From Rheum nobile (Eukaryota; Streptophyta; Magnoliopsida; Caryophyllales; Polygonaceae): a stretch of DNA of 64,000 nt. The stretch spans positions 4,290,001 through 4,354,000 of the forward strand of contig WOAB01000878.1 of NCBI GenBank assembly GCA_027886185.1. The letters run 5' to 3'. The stretch's first letter is position 1, and each line of letters opens with the position of its first letter. The notes beneath the pieces were generated by a model. It had not been told where the DNA came from, searched no databases, and saw only the letters and a list, made by a program, of their open reading frames with translations. This document shows positions 11,931 to 23,083 of the stretch, piece by piece. The translations under genes were made by a program, and so were the position numbers.

Positions 11931-12200
11931 TGTAGACTCCGAGAAATATGTTGATCTCAGGGGGAGCACCATACGCATTGCACTCTTTTTTCCCTTCAAT
12001 CAGGCTTTTATCTCACTGGGTTTTGCCTGACAACGTTTTTAATGAGGTAGCATCAACGACGTATAATGAGATTCATAGTTGCACTCCTTTTTCCTTCGAT
12101 CAGGTTTTTATCCCACTGGGTTTTTCCCTAACAAGGTTTTTAACGAGGCAAGGTACATCCATATCCTACAACAGTTCGAAGGTGAATATTCAAGGGGGAG
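11931..12200 (+). repeat. CopX 3' untranslated region with duplicated motif and PPT
   Basis: CopX resumes here after SireA. Two imperfect tandem copies of a roughly 70-bp unit are present (about 11980-12050 and 12085-12155), each with a CACTCxxTTTTCC run, a (T/C)CACTGGGTTTT block and a (C/A)AAxGTTTTTAA(T/C)GAGG block. Similar blocks are common before the 3' LTR of plant copia elements. The PPT AAGGGGGAG at 12192-12200 abuts the LTR. Confidence 0.75.
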
Positions 12201-12624
12201 TGTTGTGAACAAATACATCTAGAACATGTTATGTAACACATGTTTAAAAAAGTATGAACACAAGTGTTGTATAAGTTTGAAAGCTTAGTTAGATTATTGG
12301 AGGTAATTAGTAATGGTGAATACTCACCTTCTTTACCTTGATATTAGTCAAGAATTGTATGTTACCATTGGCCTATAAATAGTCCTTAACCATCACAATG
12401 TACCAAAAAAAAGAGCAAGAATACCTCTCTTATAAAGTTCTTGATCTCTCTTCTAATACTTAAAGTTGTTTGAAGTGTTTCTTTATAAAGGTTTAAGTGA
12501 TCTTGCCTTAATCACTTTATAACACTTATCTTGTATATCTTAGTTTATTTCCCAACTCCCAAGTCATGTAAACATATATCTAAATATTACCTATCAATGA
12601 GAAAGGCAGACATCTTTTTCCACA
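12201..12624 (+). repeat. CopX 3' LTR (right edge approximate)
   Basis: It starts TGTTGTGAAC directly after the PPT. A TATA-like CTATAAATAG lies near 12371. The right edge is placed at TTTTCCACA because it gives the expected CA end, but the matching 5' LTR is outside the window, so this boundary is a guess. Confidence 0.55.
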
Positions 12625-13034
12625 ATCTTATATCCCTAAAATTCTATCTAACCCTTGACGGCTCATGAGCAAAACTAGACTCTTGCCTAAATCGTTAGTA
12701 TGGTTTTGCAATGTAGGTGAATGGGTTGTACTACATGATCAAAAATATTGGATTATTAATCAATGCTCTACAAATCTTGCCTAAATCGTCCCGGCCAGAA
12801 TTAGAGTGGCCGAAAAGAAGATTTATAATATTTTTTACGAAAAGTCTATATGCACACAATTTTTTTGCATAATTGCACACAAATTGGTGCGCTTAGTGTA
12901 GCAGTACATGCAATAATAAAAAAAAAGACAATCAGTACGTTCTCCCATCTTTGCTGCAATAAGTCCATTTTTTTACAAGGTATGCATACATCCATTTTGT
13001 TTCTTAACTAAGTTGTTGTTTATCTTATTCTACC
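12625..13034. other. Intergenic, no gene seen
   Basis: About 410 bp of AT-rich sequence with no supported gene. A 15-bp direct repeat TCTTGCCTAAATCGT occurs at 12681-12695 and 12775-12789. Confidence 0.6.
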
Positions 13035-13153
13035 TAGAGATGTTCACGGTTCTGAAACCGTCGGTTTCGGTTCTAAAAAAACAGGAACCGACGGAGTCCG
13101 GTTCCATCCGATTTTTCCGGTTCCGGATCCGGTTTCGAACCGGATAAAAATTA

Positions 13154-14521
13154 GAGAAAATTGCGGGAAACCACCCGTTAGAGGGCCGATTTTTAGTGAA
13201 ACCACCCGTTATACAGAAAATTATTTTAAACCACCCATTATAACCATTCCGTTAGCGCGCGATCACCCAAAGTCAAGAGCTGTTAGTTTTTTCGTCAGAT
13301 TGTGTTAAATGACCAATATACCCCTGTTTTTTTTTAAAATATTACCAAATAAACCTAGTTACGATGTCTCTTCGTTTGCAACTCTCCTCCTCTCTCTCCT
13401 CTCGCGCTTTTCAGGGAATCGCGAAGTAGTCGCCGCTGTCCCGCTGCGCTGCTGATCCGTCCCCTCATGGTATCCTCTTCATCCCATTTAACTATTCATG
13501 TTCCTTATTTATGTGTTTTACTGAAGTTTGAGGTTATTTAGGGCAAGGGTTAGGATTAGGGTTGGGATGAAAGCATGCAACTTTAAAGTTGAAAAGGTGA
13601 TATTGTGATGAAATTGAGTTCAGGAAATACCTAATCACGACAAATGTTTGTTCATCTGGTACACTAGCAATTTGATCCGATTGATTTGGTTTTCCTATTA
13701 TTGAAAATTATTAATCAGCATATTTATAATCTACTTGCTTTTTATATTGTTTGACACTTTCCAATCCCAGATCTGAGAACCATGGTTCGACCTGGCCGTT
13801 CTTCAATTACAGATTCACTACCTTTAACCTACTGCGTCCCAGAAAGGACGACACTCAGCATCGTCTCCAAACACTTAAATTTTCTAACCAAGAAGAAGGA
13901 ACTCATTGACGAATTGATTGAAATGAAGAAGAACAAAAATCTAGACATGGCTGAACGAGAGCTCCTTCGCTACGGGCCTTGTGTTCAGAATCAGATCAAA
14001 GTGCTCGAGGAGCTTAAAAGAAAAATCACCCCAAAGTCGAAATGAGATTGCCTAAACCCTGCACTCAACTTGATCGCCAAACTACTTCGAAAGCTAGACT
14101 GAAAGCGTGCTGGAGAGGATTTTCAAGGAAATATCTTTGGCTCAACTTCATGTGACCCGTCTTGAGCTCGGTAGAGTAGTTGATGAGTACGAGTTTCCTC
14201 CTTTATTGTTGCGTCTGTCTGAATTCAGGGGATTCGTTGATATTTTGAAGCTTGTCTTGGTGCCTTTGCAAGCCGAAGAGTCCAGCCAGGTTAATGAAGG
14301 GCGTTTTGGAGATAGCAGCTAGGTTTATTTGCTAATTTAAAAAAAAATCAAGAGTGTATTGGTCAGTTAACTCAATCTGAGTGAAAAACTAACGGCTCTT
14401 GACTTTGGGTGGTCGCGCTCTAACGGAATGGTTATAATGGGTGGTTTAAAATAATTTTCTCTATAATGGGTGGTTCCAGTAAAAATCGGCCCGTTAACGG
14501 GTGGTTTCTCGCAATTTACTC
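13154..14521. mobile_element. MULE1: Mutator-like element with long TIRs, Pack-MULE candidate
   Basis: The long inverted repeats (about 165 bp each, 13154-~13320 and ~14357-14521) start GAGAAAATTGCGGGAAACC and end as its near-complement. A perfect 9-bp duplication TAAAAATTA (13145-13153, 14522-14530) is the Mutator target size. No transposase is present. The interior looks like a captured gene: a CT-rich leader near 13370-13470, a plausible intron from GT at 13470 to AG at 13770, then an ATG-led ORF. It is nested in hAT1, so it is the younger of the two. Confidence 0.85.
13782..14045 (+). CDS. Hypothetical 87-aa protein inside MULE1
   Basis: I do not recognise this protein. It is Lys/Glu-rich with a helical centre (LIDELIEMKKNKN). 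The ATG lies 12 bases after a plausible splice acceptor (CCAATCCCAG ending 13770), which supports the idea that a host gene's first intron and second exon were captured. Codons after the stop at 14043 (to about 14320) look like a further frame-broken part. It may be non-functional. Confidence 0.35.
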   Translation: MVRPGRSSITDSLPLTYCVPERTTLSIVSKHLNFLTKKKELIDELIEMKKNKNLDMAERELLRYGPCVQNQIKVLEELKRKITPKSK

Positions 14522-15531
14522 TAAAAATTAATATTTTTTTATAAAAAATATCCAAAAAAAGTTGAATATAAAAAAATAAGAAAATAGTAACATTAATCAT
14601 TTAATCTTTATATTTTAATTATAAAATATATTCTTAAACTAAAAAAATATAATAAGCATTTGTCTTTATACAAAATTATAAGGGAAAAATTAGAAAAATA
14701 AAGAATTTGAACATAATTAAATTGCTTATGTGTTCTCTCTGGGTCAGAGAAATCAAAACCCATGTAGTCCTCTCACTTAGCTAATAGGTTTGAAATTGGC
14801 GGTTCTGAAACGGTTTGAAACCGCCGGTTCCACGATTCTATGAAATCTTGAACTGAAATCGGTCTCGAACAGTTTTAGTCGGTTCCGGTTTCGGTTCGAT
14901 TACGGTTTCAGATGGTTTTGGGCGGTTCCAGAACCACCGGTTGAACGGTTCAAAGGAACCGCTGAACACCTCTAGTTCTACCCACTAAAATGAAATCGCT
15001 AACATATGGTGCAGTATTCACAAATGGAATGAGAGAATCACGACAACAACATTTGACCTTGAGAAACAATCCATCTGGGTATATATGGGGTTCATTCAAA
15101 ATCTTAATTCATATATAAAGTTTAACTTATATAGATAGCTGACATTAATCAATTTGTTTATTTGATGAATAGAGGAAGCAACTTTGATGGACCTCCTGAA
15201 TTTTACATACATGCAGCTCGACGTTGAGAGCAACTACAAGATATGATTTGTTGAATGTGTTGATTATTGCAGACAGGTTTGAGGTTATGTCTTGTATGAG
15301 ATATTGTATTGATCAGCTGCTCAAGTTGCCCATGTCACTACACTCCGCACATTTATATCTCAAGCTTCACTCCAATGTCTTAATGACTGAACCAGTTCAA
15401 CCACTAAAACATGCAGCTAAGAGTTTAGCAGAGTTAGGCGTCATTTTCCGCTCCCCGGGAGAGTTCGTTAGGCGATTTCGTGCTGGTGAAGTTAGCCTTT
15501 TGATCGGTTAATTCGGCGGCGTAAGATTGCG

Positions 15532-16964
15532 ATGAGTTCTCCGGCGGGCATGACGACAAGATTTATGAAGAAAACTAGCTGTAGAGGTGGCAAGAGTGTA
15601 GATCGGAGTTCATCAAATCCTCCATTGTCGGCAAGGTCAGATTTTTCAGTTTTGAATGTGAATCCAAATTTGGCTAAGAATTCAAGTGTCAACTTGATTG
15701 GTCCTTCTAATCCTAAGAATCAGATCATGAATTTTGCTGTTAATTCATCTTCTACTCCTGAGGATTGTGAGGTCAATGGTGTTGAAATCATGGCGGACCC
15801 TGGATTGAAGGCTGTTGAGTCAGAGGATAGACCTAGATCTGAGGCAGTGTTAGAATCGGTTCTCGATCTTCATTCTAAGAAATCGTATGAGGATTTGGAG
15901 AAAGGTAAGGATCGAAAGCAATCGTTAATACATAAACTGGAAAAAATCGAGATTGAAGATAAGGAAGTTTATGCTTTCACTGAAGAGGAAGTTAAAATTG
16001 AAGCTGATATATGGAAATTTACTCTCATTGGAGGGGTTTTGGGGAAGCAATTATCATTGGATGATATGCTTCAGTTCATTAAACTGAATTGGGGGAATCT
16101 TTGCCAGAAATTCAGATGAAGAAGAATGGAATTTGGACCTTTCGATTTGGATGTAAGGAACACATGGATCGGGTGGTGGAGAATGGTCCTTGGATTGTGG
16201 ATGGTATTAAACCTTTGGCTTTGAAGATTTGGTCTCTAGGAATGGCAGTTGCATGGTCTAGCTTTGAAGTTGTTCCTACTTGGGTTCAAATTAGGAATTT
16301 GGATCCAATTTTCTTCTCGAAGCATATGTTGAGTGTCATTGGGAGTATTATTGGCACACCAGTTTGTATGGATGAGTTCACTGCCAAGGGAAGGAAGATG
16401 TCATTTGCTCGGCTTCTTGTTTTGGTTAATGTTCAGGATATCCAGAGAGAGGCTGTTGTTCTTAGAGGGCTTGATGGGAAGATCTTTAGGTACAAGATTT
16501 GGTTTGAATGGTTACCTTGGTGTTATGCTCATTGTAAGGTGTTTGGGCATGATGATAGGGGTTGTTGGCACCAAAAATCTCAGTCTGGGGCTCAGACTGC
16601 TGGTTCTAAGCAAGAGGAGGCTCGTGGTAAGAAAATTTGGGTTAAGAAAGTGAATTCAGCTCAGGAAAATGTTAATCAATCACTTGATAAAGGCAACTTT
16701 GTTCATGACATTGTTGAAAATGAAAGTACATTATGTCATGAAGGGAAGGAGTTATCAATTCGAGGTTCAGGGGGTAGGTTACCCCAACAGAAGATGCAGG
16801 GTGTTCGTGATCCTAAGTTGCCTCAAACGCAAGGTAATAAGGGTAAAACCAAATCCAAGGCTCAGACCTATAGTTCAGTTCTTCTGAACTCTAATTCTGC
16901 TGGTAACTCTGTCTCTAAAGGGAATGGGAGTGGTAGCAACTCCAAAAGCATTCCTAATGACTGA
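15532..16964 (+). pseudogene. LINE ORF1 (DUF4283-type nucleic-acid-binding protein)
   Basis: The first part starts at ATG 15532 (MSSPAGMTTRFMKK) and runs to 16119; the second continues in another frame from about 16089 to 16964, so there is one frameshift near 16100. The second part has the DUF4283-like core typical of plant L1 ORF1 (WTFRFGCKEHMDRVVENGPW; WVQIRNLDPIFFS) and a knuckle-like CYAHCKVFGHDDRGC, whose Cys spacing differs by one from the usual CX2C. The C-terminus is Ser/Lys/Gln-rich. It is expected to bind LINE RNA. Inactive as written. Confidence 0.8.
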
Positions 16965-19900
16965 AATCAGATTTGGTGCTTGGAATACTAGGGGATGTAG
17001 TTCCTCCCCTAGAATAAAGATGATCATAGATTTTGTTCGACAAAACAAGTTGTGTGTTGTTGCTTTCTTAGAAACTAAAATCCCAAGTAAGGAATTGGAT
17101 GTGGCTGGTAGACTCATGGCTCAATGGCCTTACAAGACTAATAGCTCTCCTGTTGATAGAGGTAGAATTTGGTTAACTTGGATTTTGCTGTGGTCAATGT
17201 GTCTATTTTGCATACTTCAAGATAGTTGATCCACTGCTTGATCACAAGTAAGGATGGGCAAATTTCTTTCCTTGCTTCATCTGTATATGCTTCTAATGCC
17301 TTTATTGGTAGAATGGATCTTTGGAGAGAATTGGATACCATTGCTAGTTCTGTTGTTGGGCCCTGGACTATAATTGGTGATTTCAATTGCATCATGTGTT
17401 CTACTGAGAAGATCTCCTTCAGACAGGAAGTGAGAGTTAGCAATGAATTAGTTGATTTCATGGATAAATTGGAGTTGCGTGATCATGCTTATTCAGGTGC
17501 AAAGTTTACTTGGAGCAATCAACAAGAAGGGATGGATAGAATTGCTTGCAAATTGGATAGGATGATGATTAACAAAGATTGGGATGCAGTTTTTCCTGAT
17601 TCTAAAGTTTTCTTCTCTGATCCAAACATTTCTGATCATTCTCCTTGTGTAGTAATGCTTAACCCTTCTATTGGGAGTAAGAAAATTCCATTCAAGTTCA
17701 GAAACTTCTGGACTGAGGAGGAGGATTATGAGATGTTGATTAGGAATATTTGGCATAGACCTATAGATGGGACTGCTCAGTTTGTTATGGCTGAAAAACT
17801 CAAAAGAGTGAAAGTTGAACTAAAAAAATGGCAAAGAGGGAGATTTAGGAAGCTTGAGATCATGGTTGATGATTGTGTTGATAGATTAAAGGCTGCAAAT
17901 GAAGCTTTACATAGTGATTTTTCTTGCTTAAGGAAGCAACAGGATGTTCTGGAGGCTAAGAATGATCTTAATCTCAGATTGGAACAGCTTCATAGTTTCA
18001 CTGCTCAGAGGGCTAAAATTGATTGGATTAAGCTTGGTGAGGAGACTTCTCCAATTTTCTATAATGGTATTAAAGCTAGAAGAGCAAGATGTACTATTTT
18101 TACATTAAAAGATAGTGCTGGTAGAGCTTTGGAGAAGAATGCAGAGATTGAAAAGGAAATTCTGGATTTCTTTACTAGTCTTTTTGTACTGCTGGAGTTC
18201 AGTCACCTATTTGTTTTGATGGGTATGAAGGTACCAAAGTCAGTGCAGAATGTCATGATAGCTTATGTGAGATTCCTAATGCTCAGACTGTGAGGGATGT
18301 GGTGTTTGGTTTGGGTAACCTGAAGTCACCTGTGCCAGATGGTTTTAGAGGTTGGTTCTTTAAGAATAGCTAGGATACTATTAATCAAGATATAGTGGCA
18401 GCCATTGTTGACTTTTTCAGAAGAGGGAGAATTTTGAGGCAAACAAATGCTACCTTTGTATGCCTCATTCCTAAGGTGGATCTTCCTTTTTCTGTGAAGG
18501 AATTCAGACCTATTTCTTGTTGCAACACCATGTTGAAGATTATTTCCAAGATTTTAGTTATGAAAATGAGACCACTCCTGGATGAAATTATCTCAATCAA
18601 TCAGGGAGCTTTTGTGCCAGGGAGATCAATCACCCATAACATGATTGTGGCTCAGGAATTGGTTAGAGGTTATGATTGTAGTAATACTTCTCCTAGATGC
18701 ATGATCCAGATTGATTTACAAAAGGCCTATGACTGTGTCTCTTGGGAATATCTTGAAGAAAGCTTGATCTTTCTGAATTTTCCTAGTCAGCTAATCCAGT
18801 GGATCATGGAATGTGTTAAGACTCCTTGTTTCTCTATCATCATTAATGGTGAAGCTAGAGGTTTTTTTGAAGGGAAAAGAGGACTTAGACAAGGAGATCC
18901 TCTTTCTCCATTCATGTTTGTGATAGTGATGGAACTATTTGCCAGAAAAATGAGGAAGGTGAGTGCAGATAAGGATTTCCGGTTCCATCCTAAGTGCAAA
19001 CAGATTCAACTGACAAATATTGATTTTGCTGATCTTTTGTAAGCCTACTCTTCCCTCTCTCAAGTTGATAAAGCATTGTCTTATTGATTTTGGTAAAGAA
19101 TCAGGATTGGTTGCTAATCCTACTAAAACTAAAGTGTTCTTTGGTGGCTTAAGTAGAGAAAGGAAGTTTGAGTATTCTGCAATGCTGGGTTTTTGTCAAG
19201 GCAGCTTCCTTGTAAGGTACCTTGGCACTCCCTTGCATTCTCGAAGACTCAAAATTTGTGATATGGCCCCTTTGCTGAATAGAATTAGGAATGTGGTCCA
19301 TAATAGGAGTGCTAAGAAGCTTTCATATGCTGGTAGAGCTCAGGTTGTAAGAGCTGTCATTGAAGGAGTTCTTTCCTTTTGGATGAAAGTCATGTTTATT
19401 CCTAAGAAAATTATTAGGAAAATTGAAGCTGTTTGTAGAGCCTACTTGTGGTCAGGAGAAGTGGAAAGTAAGAGATGTTTGGTTGCTTGGGAAAATGTGT
19501 GTAAGCCTATGTCTGAAGGAGGTTTAAGCTTTAAGGAGCTGCTCTCTTAGAATGATACTCTTATGTTTCACCTCATTTTTTACCTGCATAAGGGTAAGAG
19601 CAATCTGTGGACAATGTGGGCCAATAAACACCTTACTAAGGGGCAATCAATTTGGTATGTGCATACTCTTCCTTGTAGTTCAACTTTGTGGAAGAATCTC
19701 TTGTTGGTTAGAGACAGAGTTCTGGATAGAAGGAATGGCATTGATCTTAATGAGCATTTCTTAGCTAAAAATACTGGTAAATTGGATAGTTATGCTCTCT
19801 ATAATATGTTGAGGACTATGTCTGTGGATAAGGATTGGTGCAGTTTGATTTGGAATGGTATTCAACCTAAGAAATGGAGTTTTTTATGCTGGGTGGCATC

Positions 19901-20336
19901 CTTGGGGCGTCTTCCTACAGCAAGTAAGTTGCATAACTGGGGTTTGATTCCTTCAGCTGAGTGTGTCCTTTTCCATGTTGCTGATGAAGAGGAAAATCAT
20001 CTTTGGTTCAGTTGCTCAGTGATTCAAGATATTGCTCAGAGAGTGTTGTTTTGGCAAGGGGTCAACATCAGGAAAAACTCTTTACTAGAATGGTGGGATT
20101 GGTTTGCTCAATGCAGGAGAAGGAATAACAATGTTTATAAAAGCAAACTGTTGGCAATTATTGGGATTGTTTATCACTCTTGGAAACTGAGAAATGAAGT
20201 CATATTCCTAGGAAGATCTGTTGATTATGCTCAGTGTGCAGCTCGAATTGTTGAAGAGTGCAAATTCAGGATTATTCAGAAGATGCAGCTTGGAGGTAGA
20301 AGAGGAAGAGCAATGAGGAGAAGATTAAGAATTTGA
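16957..20336 (+). pseudogene. LINE ORF2 (endonuclease, reverse transcriptase, zf-RVT)
   Basis: ATG 16957 overlaps the end of ORF1. The endonuclease part shows WNTRG and ETK, then after a frameshift near 17165-17225 GDFN and SDHSP. The RT part (about 18240-19550) shows PISCCN, QGAFVPGRSI, DLQKAYDCVSW and GLRQGDPLSP. The catalytic FADD box is damaged: at 19023-19042 it reads FADLL then stop, so one Asp and some following bases are lost. The C-terminal zf-RVT domain (KWSFLCWVASLGRLPTASKL, then H and C residues) spans about 19850-20040. TAG codons at 18371-18373 and 19548-19550 look like TGG changed by G-to-A. Dead. Confidence 0.88.
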
Positions 20337-20740
20337 TTTGTTTTTTGGTTCCTCTTCCTTGATGTTTCTTGGGTTTATTGGTTTGTCTTTGGTCTTCTAT
20401 CTGTTGTTATTGTGTTTCTTGTGTTATTGCTCTCTGTTGGTTTCGCTTGTTGTTTCTGAGATGCTCTGATTGTCTATTGCTGTGTTTCTGTTTTTGGTTT
20501 GCTGAGTTTCTGTTGGTTAGCTGATCATCCGGGCTATATTGTTGTGTTTTGTTTTTAGTTGTTTTTGTGTGTGTTTTTTTTTTTGATTTTGTTTGTGTGT
20601 TTGGTATTGGTGTTTGTAAATAGGACGTTGGGCCTTATTCCCAACCATCTATAAAATTTTACCTTCTGGCAAAAAAAAACATACAGCTAAGAAATATGAT
20701 GCATATTGTGTAGCTAAGCAGTGCAAATAAACTTTTATCA

Positions 20741-20895
20741 TTCATATTATAACGCCAATATTATTGTGGTTGGGTAAAAAAATGCTTACTGACTCATGGG
20801 CTAGCTAGAAGTTGCTAGATAAGCTTTTGGTCAGACCATGGCAATTTGATAATGTGATTTTAAGTGTTCTTTAATTTCCATTTCGTGTCTGCATG
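20741..20895. other. Short spacer before CopD
   Basis: No gene is seen. It contains the end of the BTB gene neighbourhood and the left CopD target duplication GCATG at 20891-20895. Confidence 0.5.
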
Positions 20896-21097
20896 TATTG
20901 GGAATATTATCTTATAGAAGATATTGTGAATATTGTGTACATATCTTTTTAGTTAGTTTCCTTATCCTTTCCTTGTTTATAGGATCTCTAGTCTAGATTA
21001 GTTATCTTATCTTGGTGACTTTGTGTATATATGCATTACGTGATTAATGAAACAAGCAGAGGAAATTCTTCCCAATTCATGCGTTCATAATTTCACA
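20896..21097 (+). repeat. CopD 5' LTR
   Basis: 202 bp. The copy at 45970 differs mainly by lacking a 9-base direct duplication (TGTGAATAT region near 20920-20935). It ends TTTCACA. A TATA-like TATATATGC lies near 21026. Confidence 0.88.
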
Positions 21098-21110
21098 TGG
21101 AATTAGAGCC
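21098..21110 (+). other. CopD primer binding site
   Basis: Reads TGGAATTAGAGCC, two mismatches from the usual initiator tRNA-Met complement TGGTATCAGAGCC. It directly follows the 5' LTR. Confidence 0.8.
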
Positions 21111-21193
21111 ACAAATCCAAATGATCCTACCCTGCGTTTTTCCTCCGCGAACATCGAACCCTTTTTTTTTTTCTCGCTTCCGCTCGCTGACTC

Positions 21194-21933
21194 ATGGCGA
21201 CTGATTCGACTCCTGCTGTTACGACCCGGGGAGCTCTTAACTTGATCTCCCCCTACTATCTCCACCCATCAGATCACACGGGGATGAAGCTTGTCCCGGT
21301 GGTTCTGAAAGGAGACAATTACCAAGAATGGGAGCAAGCTTTGCGTAACGCCTTTCGTGCACGTCGCAAACTTGGCTTCTTCGATGGCAAAATTGCACAA
21401 CCGGCTACCGACACTGCTGAATATGAAGACTGGTGCAGCGTCAACTCTATGATGGTAGGGTGGATTCTTCAATCGGTCGACTCATCTATTCGTTCTTCCT
21501 TGACTTACTCTGCATCTGTGAAAGTCCTCTGGGACGAAAGTCAACAGCGTTTCTCTATTGGAAACACCCCTCGTGTCCATCAACTTCATACCGAAATAGC
21601 TCGTTGTCAACAAAACGGGCAAGGCATTGCAGTTTATTTTGGTCGTCTGAAGCATCTTCAAGATGAACTTCAACATTACATCAAACCTCGCCACTGCTCA
21701 TGTTCTGGCTATAAGTGTGCTTGGGTCTCTGAACTTCAGACTGACGAGAGGAGGAAATGGTTCATCAGTTCTTGATGGGCCTCGACGACGATTCTTATGG
21801 GACTCTTCGATCTCATATTCTCGCACAAGACCCTCTACCGGGCCTGAATCGGGTTTATTCTCTTGTCGTTCAGGAGGAACGACACAAGACTATCTCTACT
21901 GAACGTGCTTCTCGTACTGATGCAGTTGCCTTT
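21194..21933 (+). pseudogene. CopD gag, 5' part
   Basis: Starts at ATG 21194 with the retrotransposon gag core of this lineage (VVLKGDNYQEWEQALRNAF, then KLGFFDGKI). A one-base indel near 21743 moves the frame; the continuation MVHQFLMGLDDDSYGTLRSH is in the frame of 21757. It is cut by SireB at 21933 and resumes at 31899. Confidence 0.85.
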
Positions 21934-23033
21934 TGTTAGGAAACGGAACTCTGGAACTTCGGTTCCCCTGAGAGTTCCTTTCCTCAGTTTCTCTACTTTT
22001 GAAGATGACAAATATTTTGATACTAATGTTTTATCTCAAAGATGTGTGTTAAGGAACCACAGGACAACTGTCGAAACATTGGAAGCCAAACAAGACAAAA
22101 GAACCAAGCAGAACCCAAGTGTGCCTAGAAATGCAACACGTGATCTTGCGTTTCCCAAGAAATCTGGGAACACCAAACCTCGGACAAAAGATGGTGAAAG
22201 CGACTTTAGCGAAGCTTCCAAAAGCCTGCCACCATCCAAGAGCAAGACTCCAAGATGCCTAGAACGATGAACCTCGGACAAAGGTACTGAAAATGACAGC
22301 TCATAGAGATGTCACCATCCAGAGGACAGTTCCAAAGTGTTGAGCTTGTTGAACCTCGGACGAAAGGAGTTGGAGAATGACTGGGCAGAAGCAGTTGACC
22401 AACCAAAGTGGATTCTGAGCTGCCTAGGTTGTTGGTACATGTCAAGGATAGCGTGAATCAAGGATCACCACACATCCTAGGGCAAGCTTGATCTGTGGGA
22501 ACCAAGAGAAGATCCAACCTCAAGAATCCACTATATAAGGAAGATAAGCTATGCTACTATCTTCAAGCATCAACAACAGAATCACACTCCTTAGCCAACA
22601 TCAAAGTGTGAAGCTTCAAACAGATCATCAAACAGAATCAAAATCAAGAGGAACCAGTCAAGGAATTGGAGAGTTGCGTGCTAAGTTCCTGTGACTGTAA
22701 GTGAGTTAGTTCCTTGGTGGTAAGGGCTGCTTCTTGGATTGATTATAATTTGTGTTAAGTTATCTAGGATTGTCTAACTATGTGTAAGGCAAAGAAACTG
22801 TGTGTTTGTTCCTAAGATAAGTTGTAACCAAAGAGATAAGAAATCAAGAAGTAGACCTTGAAATCCTTTCGAAAGAAAGGTAGTGGTTTTCATCCTAGAT
22901 TGCTAGTTGGCAATCGAAGGTTTCCACTATAAGGAACTTGTTCATTTATTTGATTGTTTATTTCCGCTGCGAAGGGAACTGAAATCTATATTCTCAGTTC
23001 CCTTGTTATTAATCTAACAATCACGATCCTACA
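21934..23033 (+). repeat. SireB 5' LTR
   Basis: Starts TGTTAGGAAACG and ends GATCCTACA. TATA-like TATATAA at 22532-22538. Upstream, three copies of a CCTCGGAC(A/G)AA motif lie near 22180, 22272 and 22352. The transcript start should lie in the region after 22560. Confidence 0.93.
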
Positions 23034-23035
23034 AT

Positions 23036-23047
23036 TGGTATCAGAGC
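23036..23047 (+). other. SireB primer binding site
   Basis: TGGTATCAGAGC, complementary to initiator tRNA-Met, two bases after the LTR. Confidence 0.93.
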
Positions 23048-23083
23048 AGGAAAAGCTCTAGATCTTTGTTAAGTTTGCAGATC

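Larger units (their letters stand above)
13035..14974. mobile_element. hAT1: non-autonomous hAT element with nested MULE
   Basis: The terminal inverted repeats start TAGAGATGTTCA at 13035 and end as the complement of TAGAGGTGTTCAGCGG at 14974. The flanks carry an 8-bp duplication with one mismatch (ATTCTACC at 13027-13034, GTTCTACC at 14975-14982), the hAT target size. The subterminal regions are dense in GGTTCCGG/GGTTTCGG units in both orientations, as expected for transposase binding sites of hAT elements. Without the nested MULE it would be about 560 bp and has no transposase. A second copy in the opposite orientation is at 50171. Confidence 0.85.
15423..20676 (+). mobile_element. L1-type LINE retrotransposon, near full length
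   Basis: 5,254 bp with two ORFs, a T-rich 3' UTR and a short A-tail (about 20671-20679). The target duplication is 16 bp with one mismatch: AAACATGCAGCTAAGA (15407-15422) and AAACATACAGCTAAGA (20677-20692), with the tail merging into its A's. ORF1 and ORF2 overlap by 8 bases. Both are broken. Insertion was into the BTB pseudogene exon. Confidence 0.9.
15006..20740 (+). pseudogene. POB1-like BTB/POZ gene fragment, split by a LINE
   Basis: The pieces match the BTB-BACK part of POB1/LRB-type proteins, which act as CUL3 E3-ligase substrate adaptors. An upstream exon piece (about 15018-15077) reads FTNGMRESRQQHLTLR. After an intron-like gap (about 15079-15172) the next exon reads EEATLMDLLNFTY, then after a frameshift near 15215 DLLNVLIIADRFEVMSCMRYC and VQPLKHAAK up to 15422. 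The LINE interrupts it; a short continuation KKYDAYCVAKQCK ends with TAA at 20728-20730. It lacks the N-terminus and most of the BACK domain and has a frame break, so it is a dead fragment. Family assignment is from remembered motifs, not a search. Confidence 0.7.

Noticed and set aside
12201..12624. Firm right end of the CopX LTR
   Set aside because: There is no second LTR in the window, so only an approximate edge can be given.
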